From: Astrothelium macrocarpum
Lineage: Eukaryota; Ascomycota; Dothideomycetes; Trypetheliales; Trypetheliaceae
Direction: 5' to 3'
Assembly (NCBI GenBank): GCA_021030915.1
Contig: JAGEMR010000035.1
Coordinates: 62,001-126,000 of the forward strand
DNA: 64,000 nt
Below, piece by piece: positions 44,457 through 56,196 of this stretch. The notes under the pieces are model-generated. The model was not told where the DNA came from, did not search any database, and saw nothing but the letters and a program-made list of their open reading frames with translations. The first letter of the stretch is position 1, and each line of letters opens with the position of its first letter. Both the position numbers and the translations under genes were made by a program.

Positions 44457-46866
44457 TCAAATGAGTCTGATCACATAACCTCTGGTGTGACCTGTGGAGC
44501 TTTTGTACAATTGTTGATCTGTTGGCAGCTTAGCCCATGGGCGAGGAGCTGACTCTCCGCAATCACATTTTCCAATGAGAGTGGCTTCGTCGCCAGGTCC
44601 TATAATTGGATCCTGGAACATATTTTTCAGGAGATTGTCTATGTGTTCACCTATTGGATATTGGATTCGAAATGCGCCGACTCGCTCGTATACGCCTCTT
44701 TCGGTCAATGGTACCCACCTTAGAATTAAGCCAAGCATCTCGTTCCCAAATCCGACGCGATAATAAATGAGCGGGAGATGCCACAAAGGACTTGGGTCTG
44801 TCGAAAGCCTTTGACTGTCTTTATCGTCGTCAAATGACACTTCAACCTTCAATCCATCGAAGGAGCGATGTTTGCAAGTGAATGGTCCGTCCATTGGATT
44901 ATGTGGATTCATTTGGAAGATGCAGCCTTCTAACTCAATTGAGGCTTTGACGACATTGCCGAAAGGATTGCTTCCGGGTGGGACACGCGTCTCCAGTGTC
45001 TTGACCATAGGTGATATTCCTGACCGCCAACCATCTGACTCGCTGTATTTCGGAATGTATATGCCTGCATCCACTGAAGCCCATGACCAACTAGGTGCAA
45101 TACTCGCCGCAACGCGAGAAGGCTTTTTTGCATTCGATGTCCTACACGTCCAGTAGAGGCATCTGGGGAGTTCCTGGAGCCAATGTCCAGCAACGTAGTC
45201 CTTCGCCTCCTGAGAATGTAGCGATGCATATTTTTGGGCAACTCCAGAGAACGCGATCAATCGATATGTCGCACGGGTCAAATGGTTTTGTGAGTATCTT
45301 TGGACCATATCGGACCACGATTGTTTCTCTAAGGGCAGTGAGATCTCAATCGTTGGGACCTTCTGGAGCCATGGAAGATGAACTCCACAGGGCGACCTCT
45401 CGGATGCAATGACTTCACGACACTGGAACCAGATCTGCTTGTGAGTAAAATGAATGATCCTTCTTGAAAGCAGCCTTTCTTGATATACCCATGTGCGTTG
45501 ATTCAGATGTGACACTTCAATTTCAGCAAAATCTCTGGCTTCAGCTTCCCAGTCTACAAGTCGTTTTAGGGTGGAACTACCACCCTGTTTTGAGGTCCAC
45601 TGTATAAGGCAAGATTGCAGAACCTCGTTACTCCGCTCGCGGAAGAGACCGCCATCGCTTTGAAGACTATCCGTTGCCGCAATGGTACAAGCTGCGTTTG
45701 CGTAGTAGTCCATCATTCGCACGCTTTCACGCAACCAATCGGATCCATCGTCTTGTATAATGCAGAGGCAATCTATCCAGAGATAGCTATAGCCTAAGAT
45801 TTTCGTGAGCCAAATCGCATCTTTGAACGTACGCGAGAGTTGCACAAGATCAATCTCTGTCAACACGGATGTGAGATTCTGTTTGAGAAGGCGACAAATT
45901 TTTTGGCCGCTCCCCAACAATGACTCAAAACAAGATAATTTCCCGCGGCTTGGACGCCTTCTTCTAAATTGACCTTGGCAATGCTATTATCATGAGCTAG
46001 TGGCGAAATGTATAACAAGCGGGTAGGTGTTACTAAGATCTCTGGGGATTTGTTCAAAGCACATGTTGCGTGGGATGCGGAGCACTCTAAAAGACATTCT
46101 TTAATAAAATTGAGACTGGCGGGAGATTTTGTGCTTGCCGATGAAGAATCTATGGAGCCTTCTTCGTGGAATGGGGGGACAAGCGTGAATTCTGAGCCTG
46201 AAGCATTTGATTAGAATGCCTCGCGGAGGATGAAAAATCGAAATCAACAGTGGCATTCGCATCCGATTACTGCGTGCTCGGAGCTTGGAGTTGGTTTCGT
46301 GCAGTACAAAGACAAAGTGGTGCGTTCCTAGGAGGGCTGGAGGAACTTAGCATACCTTCAACATCCGACACCTCGAAAACAGCAAACTTTTCCATCTTGG
46401 AATTAAGCGAAACCTGTTGGTGTGGATTCATATCGGGAAACGAAAAGAAGAACCATGAAAACCACAAGTCAATCCCTTTGCTTAATGCAGAAGAAACTGA
46501 AGTAGATGAACGAGATGAACCGGAAACGCCATGACAAGGACGACGGAACATGTTCTGTATACAAAGGTGGCAGTGCTGTACTTCAACCGCATCGATCATT
46601 AAATCTGCAGAGGAGTGATACGGCGCTTTACTGGCCGTGTCTGCATGCCCTTCGAGGTGTATTTTCTGACCTCTTGCAATGATATCGCGACAGACGCCAC
46701 AGAGCCTGCTTGGTATTGCGGATGATATGCTCCGTGTACGATAGCTGCTGTTTGGATTCCGGGGAAAGGTAAATTTGGAGAGATGATGACTTGGTTTACG
46801 TTCGTGGGACCTTTCGGACGGGGAGTTCTTATGTAGAGATGTCAATTGCTCGATAGTCGTCGCCAT
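44457..46866 (-). pseudogene. HET-domain (heterokaryon incompatibility-like) gene interrupted by a one-base frameshift
   Basis: HET domains act in fungal non-self recognition and cell death. Exon 1 (46866-46356) opens MATTIEQLTSLHKNSP and contains Cys pairs CGVCRDI and CHLCIQNMF. Exon 2, from 46197 after a GTATGC..CAG intron with CTAAT branch, encodes SLNFIKECLLECSASHATC, PTRLLYISP and YLVLSHCWGAAKK. There the frame must change: the rest of the HET domain (LKQNLTSVLTEIDLVQLSRT, YSYLWIDCLCIIQDD, LNQRTWVYQERLLSRRIIHF) is in another frame, open to 44457. The break falls at a six-A run (45899-45904 on the coding strand); one more A would restore continuity. It is either a true null allele or a homopolymer sequencing error. 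The downstream part is long and otherwise intact. Confidence 0.85.
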
Positions 46867-47583
46867 CCGTGCAAGACCTTTTAGTTTTTTCGAGTGCAAT
46901 GGATTCTGATTGTCAATAAAGGCTTAGCAAATACGCAGATGACAAGCTGAACGGAAAGCAAGTCTAGCCGAAAGTCGCATCAGATGTCAGTACCAAAACA
47001 CTAAATCCAGCTTCTCATGCTCAACCGAATGCCGATCAAATCATGTTCTGGCGAAAACGTCTTCTGAGCAGGCCGTGCTCCGGCTGTCTCTGAGCCTACT
47101 CAGGTTATAGCAACGAAGGTTTCTGCAAACATCGAGCCACCTTATGTGAGCGTGCCAGGATGATGTAGATGTAAAGAAAAGGGGGCCCCACATACGCTAC
47201 TTCGAATCGGATTTAGCGTATAAAATGCTTAGACGTTGTACACATGAAAGTCTGCGTCGCTTCTTCCAAGAACATTACCACGCTTCGAGATACGGTCCAG
47301 AAACATCCTTGATATTGATAGTTAATGGATTGCAAAATACACTGGATCATCATTTATTGCATACAATATGAGATTGTTTCAATGTCTTCCTTTTTCGGCT
47401 AATAGCTCCCCCTGCATTAATGCCTTACCCAATTATGTTTAAATTCCCCATTAATCTTTTATCCAACGGTGCAACGCTTATTAAAACCCAGTCCAATCCA
47501 AATTCGCCAGACAAGCATCGGATCATTGTCCAAAAATACGCAACCTCGAAATACCACAGTGGGATCATGTTCCTTTTCCACCA
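46867..47583. other. Intergenic, AT-rich
   Basis: About 700 bases between the HET gene start and the 3' end of the BYS1-like gene. A TATAAAAT-like stretch lies near 47219-47227. No gene supported. Confidence 0.4.
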
Positions 47584-48114
47584 TCAAGAGTCCGCGCAAA
47601 CCGTAGTAGTCAGATCGGTAATGTAACAAGCCTTGACTTGGATGTCACCTCCATTCGAATAGCATGACGAGCCGCTCGCCCCAGCTTGGCAATCAAAGGT
47701 GTAGCAACTTGAGTTGGACGGAACCAAGGTGTTGTTATAATCGGCAAATGGGTTGCCGGCATTGTTAGAGAGGTCATAATAGACCAGGCCGGCGTTCTGG
47801 TTCGGCGTGTACTCGAAAGTCAAGGGATCCACGACAGTGCTTGAATTACTGATCTTGACAGCGGAGCCAGCGGAGTAGGCTTCCGAGTAATTCGCACCAG
47901 GAGCAATGGTTTCGACCGGTGTGGATGCGCCTTGATTGATCAGTTGGCGAATTGCTCATAATGCTCCAGGCAATTGATTTCCCTCACCTCCATTACTAGG
48001 ACTCGATAGAACATAGATGTCAAATGCGCAGCGATTCACTACACTGGCGCTCTGCGCTGTTGCGCCCACGATCCAAGCAGCCGAAGCGAGTATGGCGGTT
48101 TTGATGGAATGCAT
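47584..48114 (-). CDS. Secreted BYS1-domain protein (thaumatin-like small protein)
   Basis: Exons 48114-47988 and 47930-47584, joined through a 57-base intron (GTGAGG..CAAG), give 157 residues; without splicing a TGA interrupts the frame. The signal peptide is MHSIKTAILASAAWIVGATA. The mature part matches the BYS1 (Blastomyces yeast-phase-specific) family: VVNRCAFDIYVLS, then ETIAPGANYSEAYSAG, VKISNSS, TFEYTPNQNAGLVYYDLSNN, AGNPFADYNNTLVPSNSSCY and a Cys-rich end (CQAG..SSCYSNGG..VKACYITDLTTTVC). BYS1-like proteins are small secreted fungal proteins of unclear function, often expressed in host-associated growth. Confidence 0.85.
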
Positions 48115-49419
48115 TATGAGGATGTGTGCTCGCAAGAATACAAACTTTGAGCGACTAAGAACAAATTGGAGCGAATCTACCAAGCGAGGGATGAAAGAGC
48201 GGGACAGGTGTGCCTTTTATCCTAGTTCAGACCCGAATTATATTACCTTATGCTTCCCCTTTCTTGTGATAAAAGCACGGTGCCAATTTTTCGCTGCATA
48301 ATGACAGCACTGGGGAGTTTGCAGATCCGTCCTGTTTGATCGTGCAAGGTCAGTCTGTGTTAGCACTGTGACAGTAAAGGGAGACTCTGCGGAGGGGTTC
48401 CGAAGAGATGGTCGGAAGACATGATCAGATGCACATCTCGTACTAGACGTTGATGCTTCGGTCAGTACTTTTTCGGAGCTTGGCGCGAATTCTTGCCCCG
48501 CCAAAACGATGTTACATGGAACATCCCCAGGTCAAACAGGGGTCTCCTTTGCGGGGATGGTGTAGGCCAACAAAACCTTGTTGGCTACCATCTGCACGTT
48601 AAGGCCGTTTCTATATTTTGCATCAATAGCGGTTTAGGGCAGCGCTTGTTTGTCTGGTTGCGAAAGTGGCTAGAAAAACTCAAAAGGGAACCGCAAAGCC
48701 TTGGCTAATGAAAATTTCGTCATGGCTTCTTTATTGTTTGCGTGGCCGGAGAAAACATTGAGTGAAGCTAAACACAAAAGAAATATGCTGTGACGCAAGG
48801 GTCGTCACGAGTTCCTGTGCTACCAGTACCTTGCATAGCGCGTTGATGTTCCCCAAAAGCGTCATGCGATCTTTTGCAAAACCACAGAATTTTTCCGGTA
48901 AAATCTATAGATGGAATGAGAATGAATAATTGGCTTACTAATTCTCCACTAGACTGGCGAGACGTTTCACTAATGTGAAATACAGGATCGTTTGCCGTAA
49001 CATCCCAAATGCCACGCGATTCCATAGAATCCGACGTTCCACTGTCGCAGGAAATTGGGTGTCCCAAGAAAAGTCTGCTGCGGGATTGCTGGCTCCAATA
49101 AAATCGCATACAAGATCAACTATTGGATCATACATGTCAAAGTCTGACGACCTGTTCAAGCGCTACAAAGAGATTGCAAAGCTCTGACTATCCATCGCCA
49201 AGAATATGATAGAAAGATGAGACAGTCTCGGAAATGAGGTTTTCATAGAATGCGATCAACGTCTGTGCATTGCCGAAATTGCTTCGAAATGTTTCGACAG
49301 CTTGGTCTTGCTAGCAACCATGTAGTTGCAGTAAGGCACCTCGTGATTGAATAACTGTCTGACCGACACAGAGAGCTAAATGTCAAGGGTTGTGAGACTA
49401 AGCACGTCGGCGCGCTCTA
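48115..49419. other. Intergenic, 1.3 kb, with possible minus-strand gene fragments
   Basis: Mostly featureless. On the minus strand two protein-like stretches occur: one at about 49310-49188 (ending IAFYENLISETVSSFYHILG then a stop) and one at 49136-48938 (MYDPIVDLVCDFIGASNP). I could not splice them into one gene or identify a family; they may be remnants. Confidence 0.3.
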
Positions 49420-51123
49420 TCACAATTTGGCCTTCAGTGGCTTCTGCTGTTCGGCAAGATGAAAAGAAGTGGTAGTATTCTCCGCACTGTTCCCTTCCTT
49501 TGACCATTCATCGACAATCAATCTTGCAATATTCATGCCCATCAAGCTGCTGGTTTCCATGGTGCTAATGAAGCTTTCTATACCACTCGTATACCAAAGA
49601 TTATGGTCAAGCTTAAGCTCTTCGAAGGTGACCCGTGGGTACTCATAGGGATACGAGTTCCATGTTTTGCGATAAATCCACGTCACATCATTTTCGCTAA
49701 TCTCGTCTTTGCCGTTATTGTCAAGACCGAGAATTCTAGCCATGAAATCGGATCTGGCAGGTTTTGGAGAGAATATCTTGTAGACGTACTCTGCTCGAGG
49801 AGGATTAGTGTTTTGATTTCGTGCCTCACGGAGAGTGCTGATACTGAAGAAACCAGCCTTTGATTCGTCATGGGGATTTGTCCCCGGACTCTCGTTCGCT
49901 TGCAATGTAGTGAGTACGACTTGGGGGACCACGGCATCGTCCTTCAAGTTGAACGCAGCGGGAGACAACAGGTGTGGCGATGCAAACAACGTGACATGCA
50001 GTTCGACGTACGGTATGGCATCTGGTACCTTTGAAATAGAAGGATCTAGTTCGATGTTCGAGAATTGGTACGGAGCTGCGAGTACAATCGAATCAAATTT
50101 TTTGGTGGACGTCGTTGCATCAGTGGACGCTCCTGTCGCTTTCCATTCAACCTCGTATGCTCCGTTGGAGAGCTTCCGTAACGCAGTCACGTTGGTACTT
50201 AAGTGAATAGCACTTGATGCATGATTTGCCATACGGTCGAAAATTTGCCAGTTCCCTCCCTCTACCGACATTGCACCATCTGTTGCCATGCACACCATAG
50301 TCTCTACACCATGAATCAATGGGAGATTCTGTGCATAATTGACACGTGTGCTCGCCTGTATTATTTCACTTGCGAACAGATCGCCGATGCCTTTCTCTTT
50401 CAAAAATTGTTCCCCTGTTAAGCCAGTGGTCTTGATAAGACCCAGTTTGGAGAGAACATCTGAAAGCGAAGACCATGGAAAATACGGGACATCGTACATC
50501 TTCAAGAAATTTCCCACAACTTCTTTCATTACCCGATTGGTCTTGATAGGTGCCCAACCATATCGATATAGCATTTTTGCCTTGTCCCACCAATTATCAT
50601 TTTCAGACACCTGGACAACGAACTCCTTTCCATTCCACACGCCCAGTCTTGGACCGCCTTCAGGACCGTCGTTTCTAGACATGGCGCCTGTGGAAAGGTT
50701 GAAAGCACGCGCAGCGTTGACAAGATTTTTATTGACCTCAACGAATATGGAAGCACCGAGTTCAATCGGCACATTGGAATCGTCCCAGGCATTTACGGTG
50801 GTAGATCGACCGCCAATATACGAGTTTCGATCGAAAATTGTGATGTGCACGTTGTCATCATATTCAGAGGCAAATTGCTTGAGAAAATAAGCAGTCGATG
50901 CTCCGCCAGCTCCTGCGCCTTTGAGACATCATTCAGTAACTGCGTATAGGTCGGACGTGGAAAGCATACCAATAATAGCTATTTCCTTTGGTGCCATTAT
51001 TGAAGCTTCATGAGCATCCTCAAAGGATGCACTGAAGGCGTAGACTTGAAGCTTGCACAGGCAGCTTCCTGCCAAAAACTTCCACAGCTGAACCATTGGG
51101 ATGGAACCGTGATTTGTTTTCAT
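49420..51123 (-). CDS. Prenylcysteine lyase/oxidase (FAD)
   Basis: Flavin enzyme that degrades prenylcysteines released from prenylated proteins, usually in vacuole or lysosome. Exons 51123-50970 and 50918-49420 give 550 residues. The N-terminus looks like a signal or anchor segment (VQLWKFLAGSCLCKLQVYAF). The spliced junction builds the FAD loop IAIIGAGAGGASTAYFLKQF, followed by HITIFDRNSYIGGRSTTV, the amine-oxidase-like GGRS motif. GNFLKMYDVPYFPWSSLSDV, VNYAQNLPLIHGVETMVCMA and SVEGGNWQIFDRM are prenylcysteine lyase-domain signatures. The C-terminus has YTSGIESFISTMETSSLMGMN, the second FAD-contact region. Looks complete. Confidence 0.9.
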
Positions 51124-51443
51124 CCAACATGGACGCGGAGCTGAGGGATTGTTACCTAATTGACTTGCTTAGTAAAATACATCTTTATTTCCAACATTTT
51201 TGGATGGAAATGAACTGTTTGAAGACAGCAATCTAATCACATGGAAGCAAGGAAGCTAAGATACCTGGACCATCTACGAAGCTACGTAATGTAACCAATC
51301 AGAGCTCAGGTGCCGCTATTTACCATTAACAGCCACCCAGCCAGCCCAACAACAAATACTAGTACGCTCAGACAGTACGCCGATTGCTATTCATGCATGC
51401 CAACCTCGTAAGAAATACACCCGTGTCGAGTTTAGCTACTATT
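51124..51443. other. Intergenic, 320 bases
   Basis: Promoter of the prenylcysteine lyase gene and 3' end of vps4 (same orientation). Nothing else seen. Confidence 0.4.
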
Positions 51444-52964
51444 TCATCCACCATCGCTACCAAACTCTTTGGTCCATTCGGCATTTCTATTCAGATCATC
51501 CTGGCTCACCGTTGGCCGCGAACTCTTGACAGCCCTCTGGAAATCCTTGACTGTTAAGGGAGGTTCTAGCAGCTGCTCCGTCTCCACCTCGGTCCAGGTC
51601 ATCTCGATTGCACCCTGGTCGCCCGGTGAACATGGCGTGAGCTTCTCCGTACCATCGACCAAAACCTTTTTGTAATGTGTTGCCGTCTGAATTTTTCGCA
51701 CGGGCTGCATGAGTGCATCTTGAACAGCGATACTGATATCACTGCCCGAGTAGCCCTCGCTGATCTGTGCCAACGTCTTGAAGTCTGCTTGCTTGAGTTC
51801 GCAGGGTGTTGACCCTACTGCCAACTCGAACATTTTCATCCGTGCCGGAAGATCTGGTAAACTTATGTGGACACGTCTTTGAAACCGTCTCCTGATTGCG
51901 GCGTCGAGCTGCCATGGTATGTTGGTTGCGCCGAGTATAAGCACGCCCTTGGAATCTTTTCCCACACCATCCATTTGTACTAGTAGCTCCGTTTTTATCC
52001 TTCTCGAGGCCTCTGACTCGCCTTCACCTCGAGGTCCACAGAGCGCATCAATCTCATCTATGAAGATGATTGACGGCTTGTTTTCTCTTGCCATATTGAA
52101 TAGTTGTTTGACAAGTCTAGCACAGTAATCAACGAGTAGTCGTCCCAAGTGAACTATTCGACTTACCGTTCGCTTTCTCCCATCCACTTTGAAACCAAAT
52201 CAGAACTGCTCACACTGAAAAACGTGCTATTGGCTTCTGTCGCGACTGCCTTTGCGAGATAGCTTTTACCTGTGCCCGGCGGTCCATATAGTAATATTCC
52301 CTTCCACGGCTGTCGCTTGCCTTGGAAAAGATGCGGAAATTTGATGGGTAATATGACCGCCTCCTTCAGTGCTTCTTTAGCTCGATCAAGACCGGCCACA
52401 TCCTCCCACTTGACATTTGGCTTATCCGATAAAATAGCACCGGATAGGGCACCTCGAAGTTTCTTGGATTCCGGATCTTGCTCCTCATCATCATCATCAG
52501 CCCTATTGATTCGCATGATTAGCATGCTGGGCTTGAATAACTCGGGATCGAAGATCCTACTTTTTCCCACTTCCTCCAGCTACCTTGCCGTTTGCGCCAA
52601 CTGCGCTTGGCTTTTTCTTGTTGTTCTTGTCATTCTGCTCCAGATGCTGCTTTAGCTTCTCTGCTCGATCCATATATTCGGCCACTTTCCCGCGTATCAT
52701 CTCTTTGGACTTTGGATTCTTTTCCCCTAGGACTTGTCAATGGAGATGTGAGGGCCCAGGACATTGATAACATTACATTTTAGCGCAAGCATGAATAGCT
52801 CCACTACGATACACGTATTAGCCAGACCCATTCTAGACAGCCTCATTAAACTTACAAGATTGGTAGTATGTCTGGTATGCTTTTTCATAGTCGCCGGCGG
52901 TGTCGCTGTCAATGGCCTTCTTAACCGATTCAATAGCGCGACCCAAGAAGTCGGTGTTGCTCAT
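51444..52964 (-). CDS. vps4: Vps4, AAA ATPase of the ESCRT pathway
   Basis: Disassembles ESCRT-III at endosomes, driving multivesicular-body sorting. Five exons. The N-terminal MIT domain is MSNTDFLGRAIESVKKAIDS, then YEKAYQTYYQS, LELFMLALKWEKNPKSK and AEYMDRAEKLKQHL. A linker with ADDDDEEQDPESKKLRGALS leads to the AAA domain: VKWEDVAGLDRAKEALKEAV, Walker A LYGPPGTGKSYLAKAVATE, pore segment VSKWMGESER|LVKQLFNMAR, Walker B PSIIFIDEIDALCG, sensor ATNIPWQLDAAIRRRFQRR, and the Vps4 beta domain and C-terminal helix (EPPLTVKDFQRAVKSSRPTV). Introns are short (about 50-70 bases). It is divergent from prefoldin 6 with a 377-base shared promoter. Complete and highly conserved. Confidence 0.96.
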
Positions 52965-53341
52965 GATAGGCAATGTTATCTGATGGCCTTAGGAAAGGCA
53001 CCAGAGCCTATTACGGGACGGCTTAAATCAAGCCAAGTCTTCTCGTGAGAAAATATACAACGCAGGTGAAGACAGTCCAAGCTATTGTGGTGCGATTGAC
53101 GGCTAAAGTAGTTGTTGTCTTTACTTGTAGTACTGAGAAATGCGTAATTCGGAGGAAGCGTGAGATTTCCAGATGGTGAGGAACAAACGTGTAGTTTTGG
53201 GGTGATCTGATGTTGATTCTAGCCCACCTTCGATTGATTGTATATTGCTTTGATGCGCGTTGCTGGGTAGCCTCCCCCCGCCGCGTTTGGTGGGGGTAAG
53301 TTTACCGTCGCATTTTCTAACTACCACAACCTTCACTACCA
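52965..53341. promoter_or_regulatory. Shared promoter of vps4 and prefoldin 6
   Basis: A 377-base gap between divergent starts. No specific motif that I can defend. Confidence 0.45.
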
Positions 53342-53910
53342 ATGGCGGACGAGCAAAAGCAGTTACAGACGTTGTCGGAAGACTACCAAAAGCTGCAAAG
53401 CGGTTAGTCGATGAATGAACCCTCTTATTCACGACTAACCTATCCTAGAATTGCAATCTACGGTCGAAGCACGACAGAAACTGGAGGCACAAGAACAGGA
53501 AAATAAGGGAGTACAGAAGGTAGCTTCAGACCCTTGTCAAAGCGAGAAAGTTATTGAAATAGATCTAGGAGTTCAAAAACCTCGCCGAAGATGCCGGCAT
53601 ATACAAACTGGTCGGTCCTGTGCTTCTCAAGCAAGACAAGATAGAGGCCACAATGGCAGTAGATGGCCGGCTGGATTACATTAGTAAGGAGGTGTTAGTG
53701 GGAACTCGCTGGACAGTATTTTCACGTAAAAGCTGACAGCGGCCAGAAAGCGTATAGAAGGGCAAATTACCGACATTCAGAAACGGAGCGAGGAGAAAAA
53801 AGTCGAGGTATATGATGATTTCACGACACATCGGGGCTAGTTATCTGATAACGTCCTTCTAGATCCTGCGATTGCAGACCCAGCTACAGCAGCCACAAGT
53901 ATCATCTTGA
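53342..53910 (+). CDS. Prefoldin subunit 6
   Basis: Subunit of the cytosolic prefoldin chaperone that delivers actin and tubulin to CCT. Five short exons give about 125 residues: MADEQKQLQTLSEDYQKLQS, ELQSTVEARQKLEAQEQENK, EFKNLAEDAGIYKLVGPVLL, KQDKIEATMAVDGRLDYI and KRIEGQITDIQKRSEEKKVE, then ILRLQTQLQQPQ and the stop at 53908. Two coiled-coil helices flank the beta hairpin (YKLVGPVLLKQDK), the beta-type prefoldin layout. Yeast equivalent is YKE2/GIM1. Introns make up a large part of the gene; the splice sites were placed by protein continuity. Confidence 0.9.
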
Positions 53911-54010
53911 CAACATGTCCTCCACTTCTGCCACGCCACATTATACCACGAAGTTGCTCTGAGAAATTGCTTAGCGAGTTTGCTTAGGTCCGGTAGCAAT
54001 GGTATGATGC

Positions 54011-54763
54011 TTACGGATGGGCTCTGTAACATGGCTTGTTGTATTTCTTGTGATCGTGGTACATACACAAGTCCCGTTGGACCAGTTGATCGACGTCCAG
54101 AGTCCATGGCCTAAAACGCAATGCTAAGAGGAGAGCTCGTGACAACTCCAGCAGAAAGTCTTCACAAAAATCCCCAGGCTCTCCTTCAAGCCAATCTTCG
54201 CTTGCTGCTGAAACGTACAAGTCCACCATCAAGCGTCGCCCGCCTGAGTCTTCCGGTAGATGCTTGAAGATCCGACTCACGCTTGTGGGGCCCGGGAACC
54301 ATTGGACACCTTGAGAGTTGGGTATGTTTGTCAAGACTACAAAGGTATCTAGGACGTGGTCCTTGAACTCGACATCTTGTAGTTTATCTCCTAGGACGGC
54401 CGCTTTACTGAGAAGTTCGTACCGCCCGGTTCTGGTCGGATCATTGCCTTCGGAAGTTTGGATCTTTCGTGAGTAAAGCCAGTGGACATATAAATGGAAA
54501 ACCTCCACATCTTCATCCGGTAGGGTCAATGGAATCTTGTCTGATTCAAACCAGCATGGTTTCAAGGCTGCCTTGAAGAAATCCGAGCTGGAGCCAAGGA
54601 CCTGTCTGTGGATATGGAAAGGAGACTCTGACTGCCCGACCTGGACTTGTACGATGTCGCTCATGAATCTAAAGGTATGTCAATGCTGAGACTTGATGAG
54701 TTAAATCAATAGCTTAATTACTTACCTTGAACTTGTGGTAGATTCCGTACTGTTCGTTGCCAT
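54011..54763 (-). CDS. BTB/POZ domain protein
   Basis: Exons 54763-54726 (MATNSTESTTSS) and 54668-54011 give 231 residues. The BTB fold begins at SDIVQVQVGQSESPFHIHRQ, with VLGSSSDFFKAALKP (the F-FxxAL core) and LPDEDVEVFHLYVHWLYSRK (end of the BTB helices), then LLSKAAVLGDKLQDVEFKDH. Small fungal BTB proteins of this sort are numerous and mostly of unknown function; some are Cul3-linked adaptors. The 3' end faces prefoldin 6, 100 bases away. Confidence 0.85.
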
Positions 54764-56196
54764 GTTGTTGGTTCTCAAGTAGACTTGACGATGATGCGAG
54801 AGAACATTGCTGACAGAGGAAGTCTGTGAAGAGTTCTGCGGGATTTCGAGCGAGTGAGTTAACACTCGTCAAGGCCTAGTCACTTTTTGAGATTGGGCCA
54901 AAAAGTGAAGCAGTGTATGAGCCATTGACGGATGCAGCTACTGCATTTCTTACGTCACTTTTGGGGCACTTTTTCATTAAACTTCACTTCAACTACTCGC
55001 CGGGGCTTGTAAGAACCATGACCGCGACATACGTGTGAATTTTTGCCTCGTTGAGAGTGCTTGGCTATCCAATATAGCAGTCTCGGCCTTCCATACCCAG
55101 CTTACGAAAGTATTTTCGGTGTACGTGATCACATCCAGTAATCTTTGTCCATGATCCTCTGAGCATCAAGTGGTGGTGGCAACAGCACATATCTAGTTTA
55201 GATTGCAGGTTTCTCCAAAGGAGGGCGTCTCATTAAGAATTGTTTTTCTCCCAGCTCTACAAGGTTTCCACAGCTTATTTTACTCCAGCCAGATGATTGC
55301 AGAACTAGCCTACATAACTTTCAAGAAATAGGCTCATTATTAGCCATCGTGATGCTGTTCCCCCGAAATGCCTTTAAATGCTTTGTCCCCGCCGGTCTCA
55401 GTCATCTTCAGAGCCGAGCAAGTTGCGTCTCAGCAAGAGCTATGGAGTTTAAAGCCGAAATTTGTTTCGTCTGACATGATGAGTTTGCAAAGATTGCCAA
55501 TTTGCAAGCGACAGTCGAGTATATGTTCTGCCGTTAGAATCAGTCGCTGTGAAGCCAAGGTCTATAGATTTCGAAAGAATGGTATTCATTATGTATCATG
55601 GCTACCGGATCCTGAGACTCTCTACGGCATCACTAATTGCTAATGGCTCTTGCGGAGAAGTTCCAGCAAAAGACAATATATTTGCTTCACATCCTTAATT
55701 TTGGATGTGAGTGCAAGAAAGGGCCACGATAGCTCCCTCACGTTGTAAAAGAACCTTGGAGGAAATGGACTGACCGAAAGAGATAGATGGAGGATTGTTG
55801 ATGATAGTCGAAATTTCGGAGAGCTCTATTGATGTTTTGAAGAAAAGTTTGAAGAATTTGATTCGTAATGTTTCAAGTTGCTGGGCGATCACATGCAGAA
55901 TCTTATAGCCTACAAGCTATTTCCATTTGCATTGATCATGACTGGTCTTGGGTGAAATTCTGGAATTAATCCTATTGATTCTACAATACAAGTCGTCAGG
56001 CCGACTAAACTAATCTTTCTCTTTCTTACCTCACCCTCAATATCCTCTAGTACTCGTTAGTGTCTGCTGTACTGCTCATTGGTTCTATCATTGTTGTAAG
56101 TCGGGTGGATATTCACTATATTCCAGCACTCAATTGCAAGTTTCGTAATGAACTATTTTCTCATGAACGAATTTTTGATCGTAACATGAATGGTAG
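54764..56196. other. Intergenic, 1.4 kb
   Basis: Upstream of the BTB gene and downstream of the FAD monooxygenase. Small frames at 55368-55643 (plus) and 55695-55892 (minus) have no motif and were left out. There is a local AT-rich stretch around 55920-56240. Confidence 0.4.
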
